Source: a bacterium
GTDB taxonomy: Bacteria; Desulfobacterota; Binatia; UBA1149; CAITLU01
DNA length: 40,038 bases
Direction: 5' to 3'
Assembly (NCBI GenBank): GCA_003354045.1
Contig: PIVZ01000003.1
Coordinates: forward strand, 1 to 40,038
Below the pieces are notes generated by a model. That model saw only the letters and a list, made by a program, of their open reading frames with translations, was not told where the DNA came from and ran no database searches. Shown here piece by piece: positions 8,508 to 16,846 of this stretch; positions within the stretch are counted from its first letter, which is position 1; the number at the start of each line of letters is the position of its first letter. A program made the position numbers and the translations under genes.

Positions 8508-8972
8508 TCAACCCCCGCCGTGGCAAGTCACCTGCGTGCGCGGCTTTTCCGTGCCGGGGTCGCCGTCTCCAACGACCGTGATCCAGCCAGCCGCTGCACC
8601 CCAGATGATGTCGTCGTCGGCTGCACCACTCAGCGTGGCGTTCAGCACGATTTGGCAGTGGTTTGTGGAGTACGTCGGCTCCAAGCAGTGATAGACGTTG
8701 ACATTCATCGTCCCGCCTGGAGTGGCGCTGTCTACGTCTGCATCGTACAGAACGGTATATTTCATACAGTGCGAGACGGCGAGCAGCGGCGGCGTCGTGT
8801 CGTGCGGATCGTCTTCGTTGTAGTCGAAGCACCGCATATCGTTCTTGCCGATGGTGTTGCTCGTGGTCCCAGATTCAGCAGCGCCGCAAGTCTTCCAATC
8901 GTATGCCGTGGCGGTGCCGGCAAGGAGCAGCCCGAGCAAGAGCCCGAGTGTAATCGAAATGAGATTCTTCAT
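8508..8972 (-). CDS. predicted exported Cys-rich protein (paralogue of 9931-10365)
   Basis: Signal peptide MKNLISITLGLLLGLLLAGTATA; GGAGGA RBS; start 8972. Confidence 0.7.
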   Translation of the reverse strand: MKNLISITLGLLLGLLLAGTATAYDWKTCGAAESGTTSNTIGKNDMRCFDYNEDDPHDTTPPLLAVSHCMKYTVLYDADVDSATPGGTMNVNVYHCLEPTYSTNHCQIVLNATLSGAADDDIIWGAAAGWITVVGDGDPGTEKPRTQVTCHGGG

Positions 8973-9366
8973 GTTGTCCTCCTCCGTCACCGTCTGCAAG
9001 GTTCCCGTCGTCGCACGCCTCACCGAATTCGGTGTCCAGCGTGCCGTCGCCGCAAGCCGCCTTCGGAGGGTTCTGCCATGTGGATGCAAACGCATTGACC
9101 GCGAGCCCGACAGAATCAGCCACCGATGCCTCTGCGGTGCGTGTAGAACTGACGACCTCGCCATTCAGCATTCCCATTCGCAGGAAGGCCGTCACGCAGA
9201 TGTCGTTCGACCATTCTGCTGACCGAACCTTCAACTCCAGGCGAAGTTCCTCACACAGTTCAATGCTGCGAGTAACGTTGGCTGCCGGGACCGTGCATGT
9301 CAGATCCACCGCCTGCGCTTGCCCGGCGACGAACAATGACGCAAAAATAATGACAAAATACTTCAT
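8875..9366 (-). CDS. predicted exported protein with myxococcal-type disulfide-repeat motif
   Basis: Signal peptide MKYFVIIFASLFVAGQAQA; CGDGTLDTEFGEACDDGNLADGDG; AGGAGA RBS; start 9366. Confidence 0.65.
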   Translation of the reverse strand: MKYFVIIFASLFVAGQAQAVDLTCTVPAANVTRSIELCEELRLELKVRSAEWSNDICVTAFLRMGMLNGEVVSSTRTAEASVADSVGLAVNAFASTWQNPPKAACGDGTLDTEFGEACDDGNLADGDGGGQHEESHFDYTRALARAAPCRHRHGIRLEDLRRC

Positions 9367-9374
9367 GGGTTCTC

Positions 9375-9920
9375 CTAGTTGATTCTTTTGCCATAGACAA
9401 TCACTGAGTAGCCTGCGGCCGAGCCGGTACACGCACACGTACCGCTTACACAGCCATCCGGACCAGTTGCGTTGGATGGTGCATCGTGCCTGGCGACCAG
9501 TATGTTGTTTACAGAAACGGTCGTGTTGGCTAGGTCGGTTTGCGTTTCGGAATCCCCGACAGCTTTTAGGTTCGGGCTTCCGATAAAGAATGTCGCCACA
9601 GTCGCCCCGCCGTTGTCGAGAATCAAGTCGCAACCCTCAGTGCCGGTAAGCGGTGCAACGATAATCCCGACATCTACCCTGGTTATCAGTAGATCATGTC
9701 CAGGGATCACCATCTTCGAACTACCGTTGCAAGCGGCATCGGACGCCAGGGTCTGCCCAACTGATGCACACGTACCCTGCACGAACGCGCCATCATTTAG
9801 TGTGTAGTAGGCAATCGGGTATTCTTGCTCCCCCGGCCCCTTCTTGAGCCGAGTGCTCTGGGCAAACACAGGCAGCGCAATCAGCAGCGCGAGAATCAGT
9901 AGAACGATTGATCGTTTCAT
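9375..9920 (-). CDS. predicted exported Cys-containing beta-rich protein
   Basis: Signal peptide MKRSIVLLILALLIALPVFAQ; AGGAG RBS. Confidence 0.7.
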   Translation of the reverse strand: MKRSIVLLILALLIALPVFAQSTRLKKGPGEQEYPIAYYTLNDGAFVQGTCASVGQTLASDAACNGSSKMVIPGHDLLITRVDVGIIVAPLTGTEGCDLILDNGGATVATFFIGSPNLKAVGDSETQTDLANTTVSVNNILVARHDAPSNATGPDGCVSGTCACTGSAAGYSVIVYGKRIN

Positions 9921-9930
9921 TGCGTTGCTC

Positions 9931-10365
9931 CTAGTTGCACTTCACGAGGACGCGGGGGGTGGTCAATACCGGATCGGTAGTGCCCTGCGCGTAAATGAAC
10001 GCAGCCGCCGCACCCAATATCTCGAACGACGTGCTGGCACCCGTCAGCGTCACGTTGTCGATGGGCTTGCAAGAGTCCGTGCTGACCGTGGTCGAGACGC
10101 AGCTAAGAACCCGAATCGTTGTAGTGAACTCGGCCCCCGTATCGTCCGCGTCATACACGATGTCGATGTTGTCGCAGGCATCAACACGGAGAATCGGGCT
10201 CTGCAAGTCCTCAGTCGAAAGGTCTTCGTTCATCTCGAAGCAGGCGATCTGACCGGGCTGCAACATCGGCCCTATCGCCACGTCGTTGATGCAATCCTCC
10301 CATACCGCGCCCGCTGCGGGACCGGCGAGAAGGAGTGCCGCTATCAGGATGCCGATGTTCTTCAT
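9931..10365 (-). CDS. predicted exported Cys-rich protein (paralogue of 8508-8972)
   Basis: Signal peptide MKNIGILIAALLLAGPAAGA; GGAGGA RBS; start 10365. Confidence 0.7.
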   Translation of the reverse strand: MKNIGILIAALLLAGPAAGAVWEDCINDVAIGPMLQPGQIACFEMNEDLSTEDLQSPILRVDACDNIDIVYDADDTGAEFTTTIRVLSCVSTTVSTDSCKPIDNVTLTGASTSFEILGAAAAFIYAQGTTDPVLTTPRVLVKCN

Positions 10366-10375
10366 GTCGTCCTCC

Positions 10376-11089
10376 TTACCACCACCCGTGAACAAAGAAC
10401 TTCCACGAGGCGAGTGTGATTGCTACCAGCGACCCGGTCGTTAGCGACCGCACCGCAGGGTTGTTCGTTTCGCAGACGTAGAAGCTGAGGTTCGTCGCGT
10501 CGGCCCAGACCGTGATACCACCGGCTGCCGTCACGTCTGCGCCTGTCGCCATGCCGCCGATGCCCCACGCCACTTCGTCGCCGACTGCGTAGCCATGTTC
10601 GGCCGAGAGGCATTGCGCGTAGGCTCGGATATGCTTCGGTGGGAAGGTCAGCGAGTGCGCCGTGCTGTACTCCTGATCGAGCGTCATCGTGGCCGCGTTG
10701 GTGGATTCGGCATTCGGGATGGCGCGGAGCATCTCCTGATGCCGCATCGCGCCCTTGTCGATGGCGTCCGCATGAGACGAGTCGCTGAACGGGCCGCTTG
10801 CCGTGTAGGTGTACGTCTGGGTGAGTGGCGTGACGCGCTCCACCTCCCACGTCACCGTGGCGGGGAAGTTCGTAGCGCCGCTGATGGGAACAACCGCACC
10901 GGTTGACCCGCTGCCGCCGGTTACCGAATAGTGCGTGTCGAGCGTCAACTCTGTGCGGGCACCTGTGGCGGTCACGACCTTGACGACTCGGATTTCCGAT
11001 GTGGCGTAGAACTCGAATGTGACCGTCTGCGAGCTTTGGTCGCCGGTTCCCGTGAAGCTGAGTTTTTTGTTGGTGGTTGTTACGCTCAT
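10376..11089 (-). CDS. tail fibre-like protein (T7 gp17 N-terminal-like)
   Basis: N-terminus resembles T7-type fibre adaptor (FEFYATSEIRVVKV...Y.VTG..V..TVTWEVERVTPLTQ); follows internal virion protein. Confidence 0.65.
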   Translation of the reverse strand: MSVTTTNKKLSFTGTGDQSSQTVTFEFYATSEIRVVKVVTATGARTELTLDTHYSVTGGSGSTGAVVPISGATNFPATVTWEVERVTPLTQTYTYTASGPFSDSSHADAIDKGAMRHQEMLRAIPNAESTNAATMTLDQEYSTAHSLTFPPKHIRAYAQCLSAEHGYAVGDEVAWGIGGMATGADVTAAGGITVWADATNLSFYVCETNNPAVRSLTTGSLVAITLASWKFFVHGWW

Positions 11090-14000
11090 TGCATCAAAGC
11101 CTCCCGTGCCGCAACGCGCTTGGCTTCCTGTTGCGTTCGGATGAAGTCGCGGAACTGGTCAAACTGCTCGCCTTGGAAATCACTCTCGATTCCACGCGGC
11201 GGCGCAATGGCGTTCTGCGCCGAGCGCCTGAACCGCGTTACCTCGCCGCGAATCCAAAGCGACTTCGTGCCGTCGGGGCCGTCGGTCTTCATGTTGTAGA
11301 TTTCGCTGATACCGCTGACGTTTCCCGACACAACGGCACTGAGCCATTCTTCAGCGCCCATGCCGTGCGCGTTCTCCAAGGCGTGCCCTGCCAACTCGAC
11401 GTACTTCTCGTACACCTCGGGGAACTGGCGCATGTTCACGTCAACGCCTTGGAATGTGGTCTTCTTTCGGATGCGCTGGACGCTCATGCCCTGAGCGGAA
11501 ATCTCTTCGTCGATGGGGGACTGCTTGACCCTCGACGCCTTGATCGGTGATGTCACGTCAATGATGCGACTGAGTGACGGGCTGTACCCCTGCTCACTCG
11601 TCACGACCTTGCCCCACAGGTCGCGCCGCCGGGTGAGCGATGCCTGCCATATCGGAATCATCGACTGCACCGCCTCAGCAACGCCCACCGGGTCTGAGCG
11701 CGTCGGGTCGGTCAGTTTGGTGGCGCTCCGCAACAACGTGTGGGCAGGAACGAATGAAGACACCAACCGCTCGACCACCACGCCGCCGTACCGCTCCGGG
11801 TCTTTCACCGCATCGACGAGTTGCGACATCGAATAGAAATACGATTTGTTGAGCGAGGTCGTAGCCGTTGCAAGCGTCGCTGCCGCGATGATCTCTGCGG
11901 CCCCGGCAGCGTCCTCTTCGTCCACGTCGTAGTCGTCTATGACTTGCTGCACGTTGGCCGCAATCGAGAACACGAAGCCCGCCGGGTCTGTCCGACTGTA
12001 CGGGTAGTAGGTGTCGCCAACCCGAATGCTCTCGAACCTGACGCCCCTGCGCGTGGCGGCTTCGCGCTCGCCAGCATTGTTGGGGGCCACGCCCGTGATG
12101 TAGCCGTGTGCCGTGAGGTCTGATACTGCGGCGAGAACCGTTGCGCCCACGGCAAGTCGCGCCTTCGCGATTTCGGCCTCGGCCCCACCAGCAGCGATGT
12201 TCTTTCGGAAGTTGGCGTTGAGGTGCGAGAGCGCCGGAACTCGCTCGAACGAATACGACATGAGCTTTGTCGGGATCTTCACGAAAGGCAGAACGACCGT
12301 GGTTGCAAGTCTGCCAAGCGCAATGAACACATCGCCCGGACCACCGCGCATCTGCCCGCCACGCCGCAGGGCCACCATCACCTTTCCGATGGTCCCAACG
12401 TCATCTTGGAATGTGCTGTATAGCGCCATGTCGGCGGCGGCAATGCGGATCTTCTCGGGCGGGTCATTGACGAACTTCACATAGTTCGCGGCGATCTCGT
12501 CTGCTGTGCCGCCAAGTTCAAACGCTGCGCGATGCGCCTGCGCGTGGAGTTCCATGCTGTAGCCGACCGACTTGAACAAGAAGTCTTCCGCGCCCAGCGC
12601 CTTGCCGGGCAGGCGAGTGGCCGCACCAGCAAAGTCCACCGCGCGCCCCAACCCTGATTTCTCCGCAAGACCGAACGCCTTGCTGGAAATCTTCGGCTCG
12701 GGCATGTCCAGCTTGCTGCCCTCGCGGATGTACCGATGCGAAAGGGATTCGCTCGCAGCGTCCACGCTCTGCCCGCGAACGCGCTGCGCTGCCAAACTGA
12801 ACAGGTCATTGATGCCGACCATCAGCCCGTGGAACTGCGCCATCGACTCGCCGGGGGCAACACCGCCGCCCTGCGCGAAGACCTTCTCTGCGACGAACCG
12901 CTCGACGAGGTTGTTTGTGAGAACGATGGAGTTGCCGAGATTGTTGACAATGTGCGTGGATGGAGTCCAGAGGAGCCCGAGAACGAACGACTCCTGCACC
13001 GCCTCGATAGTGCGCGCCATGCGCCCACGACGCATCATTGCGCCGAGCTGCCCCGGCGTGGCCCCATTGGCTGCCGCAGACGCGATCCTGTCAGCGAGCA
13101 GGGCGGTTACCTTCTCGCCACCGGATGCTTCGAGTAGTTGATTGAGCATCCGGCCCTGCTCGTTCGTTCCGCCGACCTTGATGTTCCACGACTGGAGTGC
13201 GCGGGCCGTCTCTGCGCGTGCGCCAAGCACCTGTTCATTGATGGCTTCGAACGCCACGAGTGCCTTGCGGAACTTGAACTGATCGACCGGGCCTGCGTTG
13301 GGTGCTCTCGCAGCAGTGGCAAGATCAACCACTTGTGTCGCCGCGCTATCCCAGACCTTGCGGAATGCAACGGACTCCTCGGCGTTGAGCGTTTGCCCGC
13401 GCCTGCGACGGAGCACACCGCGGGCGGTAAGCCCGAGCCGATCCGCCGCTTCTTCTGTCAGTTGGTTGGGCCGAACGTGCCTGCGGGCTCTCGCCGTGGA
13501 CTCCGCGAAGATGTCCGTCACCTCTTGGAACAACGCAGTCACATCCTCGGGGCTGTCAATTCGCTCCAGATTGACTTCGATCTTCGTCTCTTCGAGCGCG
13601 GCGAGAGCCGTGATTTCTTCCCGACTAATGTTGTCCGTGCCGAACTTCGCCTCGATGCGCTTTTCGGCGTCGGCCAGCCGCTTCGCTCCGGTTTCGGCGG
13701 TGACGAGCCTCGGGCCGTCGAGCGGCCCAATGGACGCAGCGCCCTCGGGCAGAGAGTTTCCGGCGGCTAGATCAAGCCGCTGCTGCGCTTCGGCAATTTT
13801 CGCGTCGATCTCTTCCGCCCTGCCTTGTTGTGCGGACTTCTGCGCGTCGGTGGCATCGGCGGGAAGCGGCTCGGAAAGCGCAAGCTTCTCGCTCTCCAGC
13901 GCCTCGCGCGCCTGCGTCACCCGGTCATCAATCGTGGCCTTCGCGGCGCTCGCGATCTCTTTCTCTTTGGCGATCCGCTTGGCAGCACGACCGGCCTTGA

Positions 14001-14811
14001 TGACACGGAGCCCCTGAAGCACGCCATCTGCCACGATGCCGAGCCCGAAGTCCTCCACACCGTTCTTGAGACGGTTGACGACTGCGGGGTCTTCCTCATC
14101 GCGGGACATGAACTCGTCAATCGGCCCGCGAAGGTCGGGGTTCTCCTCGACGAAGGATTCGAGTGCGCCCTCGAGCGGGTCCATCACGAGGAAACTCGAC
14201 ATGAACCCAGCAACGGCATCGCCGGCGATGCGAGCGGCAGCGCCCGTCAATCCGTGCGCCTGCCGGAACTTGTTCACCTGCCCGACGAGCGGCACGAATG
14301 CCGACATGAACTTCACACCCTCGCGCACGACCGTTCCGCCCATCCCGCGCGGGTCGGGAACCTCGGGCAGACCCTTGCGCGCTATCGCGGCGGGAGTGAT
14401 CGAGCGATACTTCTCCATGATGCGGTCTGCTGCGTCGTCAGACATCACGCCATGCAGCGCGAACTCTCGCATGTCGTCGATGGCGTCGAGCGTACCCACG
14501 ACCGCATCGCGCACGCCGCCGACGGTCTGGAGTGGAACCTGCCGAACCGTGTCGATAGCGGCGCTACCGACGGACTTGACTGCGCCCGCACCCGCCCTCA
14601 CCACGCCCGCAGCCGATGTTGAGTCCGCTGCCGTCGGCTGCCGCTCTTGCGCAAGCTCAAACTTGCGCTCCGCAATCATCGCGTCGATCTCGTCGGAGGC
14701 GATCTCCGTACCGCGATCCTGTCGGTACTTCGCGTAGGGCTGCGACAGATCCTCGGTCACTTCGGCGGGAACCGGATTCGCGTCTTCAGGCGTCAGGATG
14801 GGCTCGGTCAT
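11086..14811 (-). CDS. large internal virion protein (gp16-like position)
   Basis: 1241 aa, largest gene, between 500-aa IVP-like gene and tail fibre. Confidence 0.65.
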   Translation of the reverse strand: MTEPILTPEDANPVPAEVTEDLSQPYAKYRQDRGTEIASDEIDAMIAERKFELAQERQPTAADSTSAAGVVRAGAGAVKSVGSAAIDTVRQVPLQTVGGVRDAVVGTLDAIDDMREFALHGVMSDDAADRIMEKYRSITPAAIARKGLPEVPDPRGMGGTVVREGVKFMSAFVPLVGQVNKFRQAHGLTGAAARIAGDAVAGFMSSFLVMDPLEGALESFVEENPDLRGPIDEFMSRDEEDPAVVNRLKNGVEDFGLGIVADGVLQGLRVIKAGRAAKRIAKEKEIASAAKATIDDRVTQAREALESEKLALSEPLPADATDAQKSAQQGRAEEIDAKIAEAQQRLDLAAGNSLPEGAASIGPLDGPRLVTAETGAKRLADAEKRIEAKFGTDNISREEITALAALEETKIEVNLERIDSPEDVTALFQEVTDIFAESTARARRHVRPNQLTEEAADRLGLTARGVLRRRRGQTLNAEESVAFRKVWDSAATQVVDLATAARAPNAGPVDQFKFRKALVAFEAINEQVLGARAETARALQSWNIKVGGTNEQGRMLNQLLEASGGEKVTALLADRIASAAANGATPGQLGAMMRRGRMARTIEAVQESFVLGLLWTPSTHIVNNLGNSIVLTNNLVERFVAEKVFAQGGGVAPGESMAQFHGLMVGINDLFSLAAQRVRGQSVDAASESLSHRYIREGSKLDMPEPKISSKAFGLAEKSGLGRAVDFAGAATRLPGKALGAEDFLFKSVGYSMELHAQAHRAAFELGGTADEIAANYVKFVNDPPEKIRIAAADMALYSTFQDDVGTIGKVMVALRRGGQMRGGPGDVFIALGRLATTVVLPFVKIPTKLMSYSFERVPALSHLNANFRKNIAAGGAEAEIAKARLAVGATVLAAVSDLTAHGYITGVAPNNAGEREAATRRGVRFESIRVGDTYYPYSRTDPAGFVFSIAANVQQVIDDYDVDEEDAAGAAEIIAAATLATATTSLNKSYFYSMSQLVDAVKDPERYGGVVVERLVSSFVPAHTLLRSATKLTDPTRSDPVGVAEAVQSMIPIWQASLTRRRDLWGKVVTSEQGYSPSLSRIIDVTSPIKASRVKQSPIDEEISAQGMSVQRIRKKTTFQGVDVNMRQFPEVYEKYVELAGHALENAHGMGAEEWLSAVVSGNVSGISEIYNMKTDGPDGTKSLWIRGEVTRFRRSAQNAIAPPRGIESDFQGEQFDQFRDFIRTQQEAKRVAAREALMQ

Positions 14812-16310
14812 TGACTGGCACTCTTCCGCGCGGCCTGCGCCTTCCTGAGTGCATCCCAGTCTCGAATCAAGTCCAATTCGCGCTTGTACTCTCGCTCGGT
14901 GATCTCCCCAGAGCCGAGGTCACGATCCAGCGCGGCCTTGGAACGCGCAAACACATCAGCGTCGATCTGCTTCCGGTCGCTGATGAAGCCGAGTGACTTG
15001 TACGGGAAGGGCATACTCAGGGCGATGTCTACATCCAAGGCCGAGTACCGTTCGGTCAGGTCGGCCTCCTTCTCCCGTATCTCTTGCGTCGTCGCGTTTT
15101 GATGCTCGCCCCACCAATCATCGAACTCGTTGAGCGCCTGATCCTTCAGGTTCTTCTGCGCGGCTTCGATCACGGGCTCTTTGAACGTGACAAGACTCAG
15201 TTTGCTATCGAGCCTCTCGCGTGCCGTGTTGTACGGCTGCCCCGGAACGAAGTCGAGCACACGGGAGCGAGCCTTTGCCCGCATACTCATGGCGGTGCCC
15301 GGCCGGATCCACCCGGCACCCACCGCCCTGTCGATGGTGCTGACGACATCGGGGTCTTTCCGGTCCAGTTCGTCTTCGATGATCCCAAGCGTGAACGGAT
15401 CGTCTTGAACGTCCTCGCCTTCCGGCCCGTCGAATCGGTCCATCAGCATCTTGGTTTTCGTCGCTGGCAGCCGCTTGCGGTAATCCGCCAAGTCTTCGTT
15501 CGTGAACGTGCCGTCGCGGATCTCAATCAAGCCCTGCTCGAAGAGGTCGTCTTCGGCCTGAGTGATTGCCTTTTCTGCCTCGCGGTCCCGACGGTTGAGG
15601 ATGGTCGCGGCCCTGCTCTCGAATCGGAACCGCTCGCCCTCGTCGAGATTTGCATACCTGTCCGTGTTCCCGAGCAGTTCGGCCGGGTTTTCACTGAGCA
15701 GTCGCGTGGCGTCGTCTTCGTCGATGTCGTGATCGAGGCGCAGGAGCGCCTTCGCTGTTTCCGTCGTTCCGGCGTGCGGCTCCAGTAGCAGGATGTCTTC
15801 GCGCGCAGACTCCACCGCCATTTCCCGGGTGAGAGGATCGCCAGCAGCAGCAATCTGCTGTCGGTGCTGAAGAATCATGCGCGGCATACTCGCGAGCACG
15901 TTTTCCCGCCGCCTTGTGTCCCGAACGCCGAGGGCTTCAACCTCTCCGATCTGCTGATTGACGGCGAAGAAGGATTCAAGCTGCGAGGAAACGGCATCAT
16001 CCTCGACCGTGGACATCACGGCGTCGAAGTCCTGCTGCGTACCCTCGCTGAACGCCTCGGGGATGCCCTCCACGTCCTGCGCGAGTTCGGCTTCCTGCTT
16101 CCGTCGCAGCAGACTCGCGGCAAGTTCGCCCTTCTTCTCGGCAAACATCACCGCCCGTTGCTGCGCGTTCTCCTCGTCCTGAATCGCAAACGCCAGATCC
16201 GAAATCTGTTGCATCGCCCCGGCAGCAGCGTTCGGCACCCGCGTAGTCGTCTCAATCGGGACTGCTCCAGATCGGACGGCTCGTGCGACTGTGGGGACGG
16301 GGAGTTGCAT
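14808..16310 (-). CDS. internal virion protein (gp15-like position)
   Basis: 500 aa, helical, N-terminus MQLPVPTVARAVRSGAVPIE; synteny. Confidence 0.6.
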   Translation of the reverse strand: MQLPVPTVARAVRSGAVPIETTTRVPNAAAGAMQQISDLAFAIQDEENAQQRAVMFAEKKGELAASLLRRKQEAELAQDVEGIPEAFSEGTQQDFDAVMSTVEDDAVSSQLESFFAVNQQIGEVEALGVRDTRRRENVLASMPRMILQHRQQIAAAGDPLTREMAVESAREDILLLEPHAGTTETAKALLRLDHDIDEDDATRLLSENPAELLGNTDRYANLDEGERFRFESRAATILNRRDREAEKAITQAEDDLFEQGLIEIRDGTFTNEDLADYRKRLPATKTKMLMDRFDGPEGEDVQDDPFTLGIIEDELDRKDPDVVSTIDRAVGAGWIRPGTAMSMRAKARSRVLDFVPGQPYNTARERLDSKLSLVTFKEPVIEAAQKNLKDQALNEFDDWWGEHQNATTQEIREKEADLTERYSALDVDIALSMPFPYKSLGFISDRKQIDADVFARSKAALDRDLGSGEITEREYKRELDLIRDWDALRKAQAARKSASQ

Positions 16311-16846
16311 CAGATCCTCTCGTCTATCCAGTAGCCGCTGGGTACGGTGTGCGGGACGCCCAGGAATCCGCCTGTCGCGGTCGAAGGAGTGCCACTGCCC
16401 TTCACCTCATCCACACGCCGAGAAGCGCCAAGCAGGGTCGATGCGCCGCCCAGAATGCCCTCGAACAGCGCATTCTGTCCGCGCCGCTCTGCGAAGGCGG
16501 CTTCGTTCTCGAATGCGAACTTCTCGCGCAGCGCCGCAACGCGACCCTCTGCGCTGAGTTGCCGAATCACGTCGGCCGCAGAGCCTACGTTCGGATCACC
16601 GCCGCCCTTGGCTGCTCGAGCGCGCGCCGTGCCGACCTTCTGCAACGCGTCGGAGAGCTTCGCGCGGTAGGCTTCTTCGCCCCGTCGCTCGAGGATCTTC
16701 GCGTTGATGCGGCCCTGCCGGTTGCCGAGAATGCCGCCCGCAATCTGGAACCCCGCCGATGCGGCTCCACCCGCAAGGCCGATCTCTCCAGCGTGATCCT
16801 TTGCCCATGCGGAGAGAGCGCCCAACGCTTGTCCGAAGTTAATCAT
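16310..16846 (-). CDS. internal virion protein (gp14-like position)
   Basis: 178 aa, Gly-rich hydrophobic N-terminal segment, helical; synteny. Confidence 0.6.
   Translation of the reverse strand: MINFGQALGALSAWAKDHAGEIGLAGGAASAGFQIAGGILGNRQGRINAKILERRGEEAYRAKLSDALQKVGTARARAAKGGGDPNVGSAADVIRQLSAEGRVAALREKFAFENEAAFAERRGQNALFEGILGGASTLLGASRRVDEVKGSGTPSTATGGFLGVPHTVPSGYWIDERI

Noticed and set aside
10376-11089. Diversity-generating retroelement at the tail fibre
   Set aside because: No reverse transcriptase ORF and no template/variable repeat pair noticed.
13138-14737. Long plus-strand ORFs (13138, 13298, 13825, 14036)
   Set aside because: Antisense to the 1241-aa internal virion protein, no coupling or RBS, multiple overlapping frames.
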